Origin: Winogradskyella bathintestinalis
Lineage (GTDB): Bacteria > Bacteroidota > Bacteroidia > Flavobacteriales > Flavobacteriaceae
Reading direction: 5' to 3'
Assembly (NCBI RefSeq): GCF_030407435.1
Contig: NZ_JASDDK010000002.1
Span: 962,702 to 1,026,701, forward strand
Length of the DNA stretch: 64,000 bases
How positions within the stretch are numbered: the first letter of the stretch is position 1; each line of letters starts with the position of its first letter. A program made the position numbers and the translations under genes. A model generated the notes under the pieces. It was not told where the DNA came from. It saw only the letters and a program-made list of their open reading frames with translations, and did no database searches. Positions 43,771 through 52,812 of this stretch are shown here, one piece after another.

Positions 43771-45420
43771 ATGAAAAAATTACTTTTTCTAACCGCTTTA
43801 TTATTTCAAATTTCTACTATTAACGCTCAAGAAACCGGCTACTTTTACGGAGGATTAGAATCTAATTCCCAATGGCTTCAAACCGATGAAGGTATTAATT
43901 TCTTAGCCCCAGAGGATCAATTTAGAGCTAATAATTACATTCTTTTGAATTATAACCTAGGAAAGTTTACAGCCGGTGTTCAATACGAATCTTATTTACC
44001 GTCAGCATTACTTGGTTATAGCCCTGTTTATGATATTCAAAACGATGTCGCTACCTATTATTTCAATTATAAAGATGAAAGTTTAGATATTACTGGTGGC
44101 TATTTCTATGAGCAATTTGGGAGCGGTTTAATTCTACGATCTTGGGAGGATAGACAATTGGGATTAAACAACGCTTTAAAGGGTCTCAATATAAAATTCA
44201 ATGCCACAGAGAACTTGAGCCTTAAAGCTGTTTTCGGAAAACAAAGGGTGGGCTTTGAGGAATCTGCAGGAACCATTCAAGGACTCGATGCCGATTTAAA
44301 TTTAAGCGGAGCATTAGATATTGAGTCTATAGATATTCAACTAGGAGCAAGTTATGTTGGCAGAAATCAAGACACTAATGGTGTTGAAGCAATTCCAACT
44401 ACAGTTGGTGCTTATGGAGGTCGATTAGATTTTATAATCGATAATTTTTATGCAGGTGTTGAAGCGATCGTAAAAGATCCAGATGTCATTGCAAATGAAG
44501 GACAAATTTCATCTAATAAGTTATACGACGGTACCGCCTTACAAGTCAATGCCGGATATGCCAAAAAAGGATTAGGCATCAATGCTACCTTTAGACGATT
44601 AGAAAATTTTAGTTTTTACTCAGACCGATTAGCAGAAGGTAACATCTTTAACCAACAAGTTATAAACTATGTACCAGGACTCACTAAACAACAAGATTAT
44701 TTATTAACGAATATTTACGTTTACAATCCGCAACCACGATTAATTATTGAGTCTTTTGATCAGCGCTCTGGAGAAGTTGGCACCCAATTCGATTTGTTTT
44801 ATTCTTTTAAAAAAGGAACGTCTTTAGGAGGAAAGTACGGCACAAAGTTAGCGATGAATTTCTCTTACTGGGGAGGTTTAGATGCTGAATATAATATTGA
44901 AAACAAATGGTATAAAGCTAAATTTATAGGAAAAGGCCATCAATTATTTAGAGATTTTAATCTCGAAATAAAAAAGAAATGGTCTAAAAAATGGAGTTCT
45001 GTTTTAACTTATCAAAATGTTATTGTAGATAAAGGTATCGTTGAAGGTGGCCCATTAGGTAACAATTCTATCCTTGCCAATATTGGGGTTCTTGAAGCCA
45101 CAAGACGTTTCGACAATGGAAAAGCGGTGCGATTAGTAGCACAACATTTATGGAGTGAGGACGACCGTAAAAATTGGGCTGCAGGAGTAATAGAATATAA
45201 TTTTTCTACACGACTCGCTATTTATGCTGCCGATAATTGGAATTATGGAGGTGCTAATGAAACACACTACTACAGTGTTGGAGGCAGCTATAGTAAAGGA
45301 AATACAAGATTAGGCATTAACTACGGTAGACAACGTGGAGGTTTAATTTGCATAGGAGGTGTTTGTAGGTTCGTACCAGAGAATACAGGCTTTAGTGCCA
45401 ACTTGACTGTAGCTTTTTAA
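43771..45420 (+). CDS. DUF6029 family outer-membrane beta-barrel-like protein
   Basis: A 549-residue protein with a signal peptide (1-19, ends TINAQ) and a mature part of alternating amphipathic strands ending in an aromatic residue (LTVAF), as in outer-membrane barrels. FGSGLILRSWEDRQLG (about 117-132) and the repeated strand pattern match the DUF6029 family of Bacteroidota. It follows the TlpA gene closely, so it may be a substrate or partner of that redox protein; a CIGGVC pair of cysteines lies near the C terminus. Function unknown. Confidence 0.78.
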   Translation: MKKLLFLTALLFQISTINAQETGYFYGGLESNSQWLQTDEGINFLAPEDQFRANNYILLNYNLGKFTAGVQYESYLPSALLGYSPVYDIQNDVATYYFNYKDESLDITGGYFYEQFGSGLILRSWEDRQLGLNNALKGLNIKFNATENLSLKAVFGKQRVGFEESAGTIQGLDADLNLSGALDIESIDIQLGASYVGRNQDTNGVEAIPTTVGAYGGRLDFIIDNFYAGVEAIVKDPDVIANEGQISSNKLYDGTALQVNAGYAKKGLGINATFRRLENFSFYSDRLAEGNIFNQQVINYVPGLTKQQDYLLTNIYVYNPQPRLIIESFDQRSGEVGTQFDLFYSFKKGTSLGGKYGTKLAMNFSYWGGLDAEYNIENKWYKAKFIGKGHQLFRDFNLEIKKKWSKKWSSVLTYQNVIVDKGIVEGGPLGNNSILANIGVLEATRRFDNGKAVRLVAQHLWSEDDRKNWAAGVIEYNFSTRLAIYAADNWNYGGANETHYYSVGGSYSKGNTRLGINYGRQRGGLICIGGVCRFVPENTGFSANLTVAF

Positions 45421-45502
45421 TTATTAAATTTTTAAAAAATAAAACCGTAATTTTACTTAAACAATTATTTCATATTCACAACACTCTTAAAATCAATTTA
45501 TC

Positions 45503-46234
45503 ATGCACAAAAAATTACTTATTATAAGTTTATTACTAACTTCTTTTTTATGTCACGCTCAGTTCGACGTTATATACAAAAGAAATAACTCTATAGTCAC
45601 TGACGGACAAAGTTTCAATTTTACGGATTCTAGTTGTGGTTACAATGATCCTTGTAATTGGAAATTTGAAGTGACTAATACATCTTCCGAAGATATTTAC
45701 ATGAGAATAGTTGTTGATAACCTTGTTAATACAGATGGCACAAATTTTCAACTTTGTTTTGCTCTTGTTTGTTTAAATAATATTAGCTTAGATGGCGCTT
45801 ACCCTAGCACTGCAGCATTAATTACACCTGGAGCAACCAATAGTACTGGAAATAATCTTTGGAATTTAAACCCTGCTGACACATCGACTCCGATGAGTTA
45901 TACGCTGCGTTTTCAAGCTTATGATGCTGAGGACAATGAAATTGGTACACCTATTAGCATGATTTATAATTATCAACCTGTTTTAGGTATTGATGATGTT
46001 GAGATTTCTAACTTAAAAGTTTACCCTACGGTGGTAAAAAATGAACTTAACGTTTCAGTCGAAGAGAACGTTTCAGTCGAATTTTATGACCTTTTAGGAA
46101 AAAAAGTTAAGGAGGTTAAACTGAAGTCTGGCGATCAAAAAATTAATATTTCGGATTTATCAGCTCAATTGTATTTTGTTAAAATTAGAAATGAAAATAA
46201 TATAAAAACGACACTAAAAATATTGAAAAAATAA
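45503..46234 (+). CDS. Exported protein with T9SS type A sorting domain
   Basis: A 243-residue protein with a signal peptide (1-19, ends LCHAQ), an N-terminal beta-sandwich with three cysteine-bearing loops (SSCGYNDPCNWKFEV), and a C-terminal T9SS sorting domain (about 165-243: LKVYPTVVKNELNVSV, FYDLLGKKVKEV, LYFVKIRN). The sorting domain holds a recent in-frame 18-base duplication (NVSVEE repeated as NVSVEF). Surface-exposed or released; function unknown. A GAAA-loop terminator follows. Confidence 0.85.
   Translation: MHKKLLIISLLLTSFLCHAQFDVIYKRNNSIVTDGQSFNFTDSSCGYNDPCNWKFEVTNTSSEDIYMRIVVDNLVNTDGTNFQLCFALVCLNNISLDGAYPSTAALITPGATNSTGNNLWNLNPADTSTPMSYTLRFQAYDAEDNEIGTPISMIYNYQPVLGIDDVEISNLKVYPTVVKNELNVSVEENVSVEFYDLLGKKVKEVKLKSGDQKINISDLSAQLYFVKIRNENNIKTTLKILKK
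46049..46081 (+). repeat. 18-bp in-frame tandem duplication
   Basis: AACGTTTCAGTCGAA occurs at 46049-46063 and again at 46067-46081, period 18 bases, giving NVSVE twice in the sorting domain of the protein above. Confidence 0.9.
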
Positions 46235-46266
46235 ACCTGAATAATGTACTCAATAGCAAAAGAATT

Positions 46267-46291
46267 AAGTGGTAGAAATACCACTTTTTTT
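46267..46291 (+). terminator. Terminator with GAAA tetraloop
   Basis: AAGTGGTA (46267-46274) and TACCACTT (46279-46286) form an 8-bp stem closed by GAAA and followed by a T run. Confidence 0.88.
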
Positions 46292-46521
46292 GTACCACAA
46301 ATTTTATTACTCCTTTTTTTAAATTTTTCAACTAACTCGTTTACAGTAATCTTGAGATAGAAACACGCTATTTTTATCCATAACACCTTATATTTTTTCT
46401 AAATAACTAGTTCAAAATCTCTTTTAGTTTTAAAATTTACTCCTTTGATTATTTTTTTTATATTTAAGGATAATTTTAATCCAACGAAGCACGCAATGTC
46501 TTTGTAACTAACACTAACAGT

Positions 46522-48459
46522 ATGAAAAAAACTTTACTCTCAATTTTAGCATTTATTGGCTTTATTGCTTTACATGCTCAAGTTCAAAAAACCCCAATGA
46601 TTGAGCATTTTACTCAAGCCTCTTGTGCACCATGTGCTGGACAAAACCCCATACTTAAAAATACGCTCGATATTTTTGGTGAAGATAATTATGTTCGTAT
46701 TTCACATCAGACTTCTTGGCCTGGAGTAGACCCTATGAATGCTCAATTCCCAACAGGTCCAGGCGCTCGTGTAAGTTATTACAATTTTAATGGCGTTCCA
46801 GCGACCAGTTTAAATGGTGGCCCAACTGATTTCCCTAACACCATTGTAACTAGTGCAACGCTTACTAATGCCGCATCGCAAATGACACCTTATAGCATAA
46901 CGGCAACACAAACCTGGATCAGTCCGAACGAAATAACGGTTAATATTGACGTCGCTAATGTTACCGATTCTGCAATCTCTAGTGCGGATAAAATTTATGT
47001 TAGTATGGTAGAAAATGAAGTGACTTATCCCTCTGCACCAGGTTCAAATGGTGAAACTTCATTTGAATATGTTATGAGACAAATGTACAATGCTTCTACA
47101 GGTAATGCGAATGCAACTACAGGTGCACCGCTTGGAACTATTGCTGCAAATTCTTCAACAAATTTTAACTTTACCATTACAAGCTTACCTTCTTATTTAA
47201 GAGATAAGAGAGAAGTAAGTTTTGCGATTTACATCCAAAATAATGCTACAAAAGTCATACACCAAGCAGCAAAAACGGAAAAATCTGATATTACAACTAT
47301 ACCGGGAGCATTTTTAGTTACTGCATCATCCGCTTCTGCCGCAGATCCTGGCTTTTGCGATTATTCATTGACACCTGGTATTGAATTTACAAACAATGAC
47401 GACAGTACAATTGTAACAGAAGTTGTTGCACAGTACAGTATTAACGGCGGCACTCCAATTCAACAAACATTTAATGGCAGCTTAGATAATGGTCAATCTA
47501 CATTAATCGCATTTCCAATTATAACTCTTAATGGTGGGACTAATACCATAAATAGTGAAATTATCTCAGTAAACGGAACCGATAATTGGGTTAGCCAAGC
47601 GCTTATGGACATGTCTAATAATGTTTATCAAAAATTAAATATGACTGCAGTTCCTGCTCCATTGTTAGAAGGCATGGAGAATGCTACATTGCCTGCTAAT
47701 TCTGGTTATACCCGTAATTTAGCGAGCGCTTTGTTTGATGCAGATGCGTCCATTACACAAGATTTATTTGGTATAGTAGACGGTCCTACTTTTAACGTCG
47801 GACAAATTGGTGGTTTCGGAACCTCTAACCGTAGCCTTTTATTTAGATTTTACGCTGTTGCAAGCGGAGAAATGAATCTTATTTTCCATAAATTGAATTT
47901 AGGTACGAGTTCTACACTAACCTTTAACCACGCTTATCGACAATATCAAAATGAAAATGATAGACTGGCAGTACAAGTGTCTACAGATTGTGGTGCTACA
48001 TGGTCTACAGTATTTGACCAAGGCGGATCGACATTAGCTACTTTAGCAGCTTCAACCGATCAATTCATTCCTACTGGGGGATCCGCAGCCGGTTGGTCTA
48101 ATAATACTATTGATTTATCTGCTTTTGACGAATCAGAGGACGTAATTATCCGATTTAAAGGCACTTCTGCTTATGGCAATAATTTATGGCTAGATGATAT
48201 TAACTTGAATTCTACACTTTCTGTCGAGGATTATTCTCCATTGATGGCGGTAAAATTATATCCTAATCCTACTTCAGATTTTATTCAAATATCTGGATTA
48301 ACATCTTCCGAAAATTATTCATTATATAATATGTTGGGAGCCAAATTAAGTCAAGGAACAGTATCTAATGATGACATGATTAATGTGAGACATTTAACTA
48401 ACGGCATGTACTTTTTGACCTTTAATAATGGCCAAACAATTAAGTTTACAAAAATTTAA
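46522..48459 (+). CDS. Omp28-like surface protein with T9SS type A sorting domain
   Basis: A 645-residue protein. Signal peptide 1-20 (ends LHAQ). The first part is an Omp28/thioredoxin-like domain with a CAPC redox pair in TQASCAPCAGQNP (Cys35, Cys38) and NGVPATSLNGG. A middle region (about 380-560) with FNHAYRQYQNENDRLAVQVS and CGATWSTVF is a jelly-roll domain of the kind found in peptidase-associated (MAM-like) modules. The C terminus (about 570-645) is a T9SS sorting domain (VKLYPNPTSDFIQISG, LTNGMYFLTF). Surface-exposed; ligand unknown. Strong terminator follows. Confidence 0.87.
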   Translation: MKKTLLSILAFIGFIALHAQVQKTPMIEHFTQASCAPCAGQNPILKNTLDIFGEDNYVRISHQTSWPGVDPMNAQFPTGPGARVSYYNFNGVPATSLNGGPTDFPNTIVTSATLTNAASQMTPYSITATQTWISPNEITVNIDVANVTDSAISSADKIYVSMVENEVTYPSAPGSNGETSFEYVMRQMYNASTGNANATTGAPLGTIAANSSTNFNFTITSLPSYLRDKREVSFAIYIQNNATKVIHQAAKTEKSDITTIPGAFLVTASSASAADPGFCDYSLTPGIEFTNNDDSTIVTEVVAQYSINGGTPIQQTFNGSLDNGQSTLIAFPIITLNGGTNTINSEIISVNGTDNWVSQALMDMSNNVYQKLNMTAVPAPLLEGMENATLPANSGYTRNLASALFDADASITQDLFGIVDGPTFNVGQIGGFGTSNRSLLFRFYAVASGEMNLIFHKLNLGTSSTLTFNHAYRQYQNENDRLAVQVSTDCGATWSTVFDQGGSTLATLAASTDQFIPTGGSAAGWSNNTIDLSAFDESEDVIIRFKGTSAYGNNLWLDDINLNSTLSVEDYSPLMAVKLYPNPTSDFIQISGLTSSENYSLYNMLGAKLSQGTVSNDDMINVRHLTNGMYFLTFNNGQTIKFTKI

Positions 48460-48498
48460 ATGATGATACATCATTAATTGTAATTCTTATTTTACGTA

Positions 48499-48533
48499 AA
48501 AACCGTGTTGAAACTTATCAACACGGTTTTTTT
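48499..48533 (+). terminator. Terminator of the Omp28-like T9SS gene
   Basis: AAAACCGTGTTGA (48499-48511) pairs perfectly with TCAACACGGTTTT (48518-48530), 6-base loop, then seven T. Confidence 0.92.
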
Positions 48534-48815
48534 ATTTTAAAAATGTTTCGAATAAATTTCTAATACAATGATTCGGGTGTTACCTAATCCATATAAAAAG
48601 TTTAACTTATTAATATGATTAGTTGTGTAACCTTGTTCTATATTTTCTTAGAAAAAGAATATCACTGCACCTTCATGACCTTTAAGAGTAAGAGTCAATT
48701 TATCATTTGCTCTATTTATACGAAACAAACGTTCTATTTGATTCATTGGTATACGAAAAAAGCTATACCATCTTTATGGTTTCGTTTCGGTAAATCTTAT
48801 AATAAATAGGGTCTT
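48534..48815. other. Intergenic region before rsmG
   Basis: About 280 bases between the terminator and the rsmG stop. One plus-strand frame (48615-48809, 64 codons) is open but is rich in Phe, Tyr, Ile and Lys, as AT-rich chance frames are, and I find no family, signal peptide or start context for it. Nothing else was seen. Confidence 0.4.
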
Positions 48816-49442
48816 CTATTTATATTTTAGAGGTAAATGAATCACCTTTTTGGTGTCGAAAAATGATTCTTCAAAATAATCGGATAATAAGTAGGCTTTA
48901 ACCGTTTTGTAATTTTTTAATTCTTCGGTTAAATCGCCTCCTTTTAAATAGAGAATACCATTCTTTAGGTCGTTTTTCTGGGTTTTGGCAATTTTTCCTT
49001 TTACCCAAGTGGTAAATTCGGGCATGGTTGTTACGGCTCTGCTCACAATAAAATCGAAAGTGTCATCGATTGCTTCAACCCGACTATGTGTAGTTTTCAC
49101 ATTAGTTAATTCAATACTTTCGCAGACCGCATTAATAACTTTTAGTTTTTTATTAATGCTATCTACCAAATGAAATTGACATTGGGGAAATAAGATGGCT
49201 AATGGTACGCCTGGAAACCCACCTCCCGTACCAACATCTAGTATTGAAGTCGTATCCTCAAAGTCAATAACTTTCGCAATTCCTAAAGAATGTAACACAT
49301 GTCTTAAATACAATTCATCAATATCTTTACGCGAGATAACGTTAATTTTACTATTCCAATCTTTGTATAAGCCCTCTAAGCTTTCAAACTGTTTAATTTG
49401 ATTTTCAGTTAGGTTGGGGAAATATTTTAGGATAAGTTCCAT
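48816..49442 (-). CDS. rsmG: 16S rRNA (guanine527-N7)-methyltransferase
   Basis: A 208-residue SAM methyltransferase (GidB) that methylates G527 of 16S rRNA. The family motif DVGTGGGFPGVPLAI (about 68-82) and the VSRAV segment (about 130-134) are present, and FESLEGLYKDWNSKINVISRK spans the usual N-terminal helix. ATG 49442 is chosen; the upstream TTG 49460 overlaps the promoter element. Length is normal (about 205-210). Confidence 0.95.
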   Translation of the reverse strand: MELILKYFPNLTENQIKQFESLEGLYKDWNSKINVISRKDIDELYLRHVLHSLGIAKVIDFEDTTSILDVGTGGGFPGVPLAILFPQCQFHLVDSINKKLKVINAVCESIELTNVKTTHSRVEAIDDTFDFIVSRAVTTMPEFTTWVKGKIAKTQKNDLKNGILYLKGGDLTEELKNYKTVKAYLLSDYFEESFFDTKKVIHLPLKYK

Positions 49443-49457
49443 AATTAGTCTTTTGGA

Positions 49458-49465
49458 CAAAAATA
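49458..49465 (-). promoter_or_regulatory. -7 promoter element of rsmG
   Basis: On the minus strand TATTTTTG matches TAnnTTTG, 15 bases before ATG 49442. It supports that start. Confidence 0.55.
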
Positions 49466-49523
49466 CTTAATTTTAATATGACTATTTTTACCATATTCTC
49501 ATATGCTCATTTTAATTATTAAC

Positions 49524-49531
49524 TATCTTTG
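49524..49531 (+). promoter_or_regulatory. -7 promoter element of the desaturase gene
   Basis: TATCTTTG matches TAnnTTTG, 58 bases before the desaturase ATG. Confidence 0.6.
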
Positions 49532-49589
49532 CCAATGTTATAATGAATTTCAATCCCTTACGTTATAACATTTAATAATACCTTAGACT

Positions 49590-50687
49590 ATGGCACAACA
49601 AACCGTAAAATTCTCAAGAAATGATTCTGCAAAGTTCTTCAGAACCTTAAATAAACGCGTTAATAATTACTTTAAAGAAAATAATATTAAAAAAACAGGA
49701 AACTGGAAACTCTATGTAAAGGCTATAATAATGTTTACATTATTACTCGGACCTTTAGTGTTGTTATTGACCGTAGATAATTTACCTGGCTGGTTACTGA
49801 TTATATCTATGATGGTTATAGGTATCGGCATGGCTGGCGTTGGTATGAATGTTATGCACGACGCCAATCATGGTTCTTTTTCAAGTAAAAAATGGGTAAA
49901 TAAGCTTATGGGCAGTAGCATTCATATTTTAGCTGGTAATGATTATAACTGGAAAGTACAACACAATGTTTTACATCATACTTATACGAATATCCAAGGC
50001 CATGATGAAGATATTGACGCTGGAAGAATTATCCGTTTCTCAAAACATTCGCAATGGTTAAAAATCCATAAGTACCAAAGATTTTATGCGTTTTTATTAT
50101 ACGGATTACTAACAGTTAATTGGGCTGTAACCACAGATTTTAAGCAAACCTATCAGTATCTTAAAAGGAAATTATCTTATGGAGATTTCCCTAATCCTGC
50201 AACACAGTGGACAAAATTAATTATTGGTAAAATCATTTACTATTCTATTTGGGTTGTTTTACCCTTAGTTTTAGGTTATGCTTGGTGGCAAGTTTTAATC
50301 GGATTTTTAATTATGCATTACACAGCCGGAATTATTCTGAGCGTTATCTTTCAACTGGCACATGTAATGCCTAATACAGAAATGCCATTACCTGACCAAA
50401 ATGGCACCATGAAAAACACTTGGGCCATTCACCAACTCTTTACCACGTCTAATTTTTCACCAAAAAGTTGGATAGTAGAATTTTATACTGGTGGCTTAAA
50501 CAGGCAAGTTGAACATCACTTGTTTTCTAATATAAGTCACGTTCATTATAAACATATTGCACAAATAGTAAGAGAAACTGCGCATGAATTTAGTTTACCA
50601 TATAATGAATATAATTCAATTTGGACAGCTATAGCTGAACACTATCAACAATTAAAGCAATTGGGTATGAAGCCAAACATGGCATAA
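49590..50687 (+). CDS. Membrane fatty acid desaturase (front-end type)
   Basis: A 365-residue integral membrane di-iron desaturase. The three histidine boxes are HDANH (90-94), HNVLHH (125-130) and QVEHH (306-310); the Gln instead of His in the last box marks front-end (delta-6-like, linoleoyl-CoA desaturase) enzymes. Membrane helices lie at about 43-62, 68-88 and 205-255. No fused cytochrome b5 domain. It would introduce a double bond into lipid acyl chains, useful for membrane fluidity in cold water. The aminotransferase gene follows after 32 bases. Confidence 0.92.
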   Translation: MAQQTVKFSRNDSAKFFRTLNKRVNNYFKENNIKKTGNWKLYVKAIIMFTLLLGPLVLLLTVDNLPGWLLIISMMVIGIGMAGVGMNVMHDANHGSFSSKKWVNKLMGSSIHILAGNDYNWKVQHNVLHHTYTNIQGHDEDIDAGRIIRFSKHSQWLKIHKYQRFYAFLLYGLLTVNWAVTTDFKQTYQYLKRKLSYGDFPNPATQWTKLIIGKIIYYSIWVVLPLVLGYAWWQVLIGFLIMHYTAGIILSVIFQLAHVMPNTEMPLPDQNGTMKNTWAIHQLFTTSNFSPKSWIVEFYTGGLNRQVEHHLFSNISHVHYKHIAQIVRETAHEFSLPYNEYNSIWTAIAEHYQQLKQLGMKPNMA

Positions 50688-50719
50688 TGCTATTTCGAAA
50701 AAAATAACACCACTACCAC

Positions 50720-51904
50720 ATGAATCAACTATCGGATAGAATTAACAACCTAGCCACATCAGCCACGCTCGCCATGGCAGCAAAAGCCAGAGAATTAAGA
50801 GCAGAAGGTAAAGATATTATTGGATTAAGTTTAGGAGAACCCGACTTTAATACACCAGATTTTATTAAAGAAGCTGCTATAGAAGCTATTAATCAAAATT
50901 ATAATGGTTATACACCTGTTGATGGGTATGTTGAGTTAAAAGAAGCTATTATCACTAAATTTAAGCGCGACAATAACCTCAACTACACCTTACCACAAAT
51001 TGTTGTGTCAACAGGTGCTAAACAAGCGTTAGCCAATGTTGCTGCTGTCATGCTCAATCCTGGAGACGAAGTTATTTTACCTTGTCCGTATTGGGTGAGC
51101 TATAGCGATATTGTAAAATTGAGTGAGGGTGTTCCGGTGGAAGTACAAACGTCTATTGATACCGATTTTAAAATGACGGCCGAGCAATTAGAAGCCGCCA
51201 TTACTCCAAAAACAAAAATGATTTGGTACAGCTCACCCTGTAATCCAAGTGGTTCTGTTTATAGTAAAGACGAGTTAAGAGCATTGGCAGATGTTTTACA
51301 AAAACATCCTAATATCTATGTGGTTTCCGATGAAATTTACGAACATATCAATTTTAGAGGTGGGCATTTTAGTATGGCTGAATTTGATGATATGTACGAC
51401 AGAACGGTTACTGTAAATGGCGTTTCTAAAGCGTTCGCCATGACGGGTTGGAGAATTGGCTATATCGGAGCACCAGATTGGATTGCTAGAGCTTGTAATA
51501 AAATGCAAGGACAAATAACTAGTGGTGCAAATTGTATTGCACAACGTGCTGTGATAACGGCTTTAGAAGCAGAGCCATCAAAGATTAAATATATGGTTGA
51601 CGAATTTAAGGAAAGACGTCAACTAATCTTGAATTTATTAAGTGAGATTGAAGGTTTTAAAACCAATGAACCGGAAGGGGCGTTTTATGTATTCCCAAAT
51701 GTCTCGGCTTATTTTGGAAAAACCATCAAAGGAAAAACTATTAATAACGCATCCGATTTTTCTTTATTCTTGTTAGAAGAAGCTTTGGTTGCTACGGTTA
51801 CAGGTGAAGCCTTTGGAAATCCAGATTGTATTAGAATTTCTTATGCGGCTTCTCAGGATGAGATAAAGGAAGCTATTAGACGTATTAAGACGGTGTTGGG
51901 TTAG
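50720..51904 (+). CDS. Class I/II PLP-dependent aminotransferase (aspartate aminotransferase type)
   Basis: A 394-residue fold-type I aminotransferase of the Igamma (Thermus AspC-like) group. The PLP lysine is Lys237 in NGVSKAFAMTGWRIGY; YSSPCNPSGSVYS and VVSDEIYEHI are conserved, and the Arg in CIRISYAAS near the C terminus binds the substrate carboxylate. It probably transfers amino groups between aspartate and 2-oxoglutarate, though prephenate or other keto acids are possible. Cytoplasmic. A terminator follows. Confidence 0.92.
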   Translation: MNQLSDRINNLATSATLAMAAKARELRAEGKDIIGLSLGEPDFNTPDFIKEAAIEAINQNYNGYTPVDGYVELKEAIITKFKRDNNLNYTLPQIVVSTGAKQALANVAAVMLNPGDEVILPCPYWVSYSDIVKLSEGVPVEVQTSIDTDFKMTAEQLEAAITPKTKMIWYSSPCNPSGSVYSKDELRALADVLQKHPNIYVVSDEIYEHINFRGGHFSMAEFDDMYDRTVTVNGVSKAFAMTGWRIGYIGAPDWIARACNKMQGQITSGANCIAQRAVITALEAEPSKIKYMVDEFKERRQLILNLLSEIEGFKTNEPEGAFYVFPNVSAYFGKTIKGKTINNASDFSLFLLEEALVATVTGEAFGNPDCIRISYAASQDEIKEAIRRIKTVLG

Positions 51905-51933
51905 TATAAAACTAATTATGTTTCTATAAACAC

Positions 51934-51969
51934 AGACCTCACAGGTTTTAAAAACTTGTGAGGTCTTTT
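51934..51969 (+). terminator. Terminator of the aminotransferase gene
   Basis: AGACCTCACAGGTTTT (51934-51949) pairs with AAAACTTGTGAGGTCT (51951-51966), with one G-U pair, and is followed by TTTG. Long stem, convincing. Confidence 0.85.
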
Positions 51970-51974
51970 GATTT

Positions 51975-52259
51975 TTAGTACGATATCAATTCAACAATTC
52001 CATCTGCCGAATAAGCAAAAACACCTAGAATTACTAAAAACAGAATAGCCGTCAACAATATGACTTTCAGCATTCTAATTTTCCGCTCTTCTTGTAATCG
52101 TTTCCCAATTGCTTTAATCTGCTTAGTAGTAGCTTTAGGAAAATTGTATTCCGTTCTGTTTCCAAAACTATTACTACTTAATCTGTTCTTGAGTTTTCTA
52201 CGCTTAGAAAGTAAGTTTAAATTATTTCTAACACTGGTAATCATTGCACTTGCAGACAT
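51975..52259 (-). CDS. Small tail-anchored-like membrane protein, unknown
   Basis: A 94-residue protein with a basic, charged N-terminal part (KRRKLKNRL, TTKQIKAIGKRLQEERKIR) and one hydrophobic helix near the C terminus (about 65-84), so it is probably membrane-anchored with its basic part in the cytoplasm. I recognise no named family. Just upstream on the same strand lies another open stretch with a similar layout that has lost its start (52390-52608). Confidence 0.65.
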   Translation of the reverse strand: MSASAMITSVRNNLNLLSKRRKLKNRLSSNSFGNRTEYNFPKATTKQIKAIGKRLQEERKIRMLKVILLTAILFLVILGVFAYSADGIVELISY

Positions 52260-52389
52260 AGTTTCTAAGTTTTAAGAGATTAAAGCGTATAATGAAATCG
52301 CATCAACATAAATTGATAATGTTATTGTAGTACTAAAAGGCACAAATAATTGTGCCAGTTGAACGTTCAGAATATAATCCCAGTCTATT

Positions 52390-52608
52390 TTAGAACAAAA
52401 CCACAAAAACCATGACAAATACGGCTAATTTTAAAATGACCGCTGTAGGATTGACGATATGCAATTGAGACGCTTTTAATCTTTGTCTAATGTCAAATAC
52501 AGATGTTGAAGATGATGGTTTAAAATTCCGTTTTACAATTGATTTGTAATTAGAATTTAATAAGCCGTTAGTTGTAAAATGAGAAACCGCAATGGGTTCT
52601 GGTACGGA
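52390..52608 (-). pseudogene. Possible decayed small membrane-protein gene
   Basis: An open frame of 72 codons, read on the minus strand, with no ATG, GTG or TTG in its first part but with protein-like composition: PEPIAVSHFTTNG, then SVFDIRQRLKASQL and a C-terminal hydrophobic helix (AVILKLAVFVMVFVVLF). The layout, polar and basic first then one membrane helix, is that of the 94-residue neighbour. Probably a gene that lost its 5' end. Identity unknown. Confidence 0.4.
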
Positions 52609-52812
52609 TTATAAAGATGAGTTTAATGCTAATTCCCTGATTGATATATTTAATTGGTTATACAAGTAAGACGCAAAACAATTAAAAATGTTACAAGCTG
52701 TGTTTCAACTATAGTCTTAACTTCAAGCCATTTACACTCAAAACCTCAGTAATAATATAGGCTAGATAAATTTAAAAAATTCTAAAAAAATGATGAAATT
52801 AATTTTAATCAG
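52609..52812. other. Intergenic region, possible further remnant
   Basis: About 200 bases without a gene. A short plus-strand frame reading MGSGTDYKDEFNANSLIDI (from ATG 52592 to a stop near 52670) has protein-like composition, but I cannot assign it. Otherwise nothing recognised. Confidence 0.3.

Noticed and set aside
48615..48809. Open frame of 64 codons between an Omp28-like gene and rsmG
   Set aside because: Composition is that of AT-rich chance sequence (Phe, Tyr, Lys, Ile, Cys), with no signal, motif or start context.
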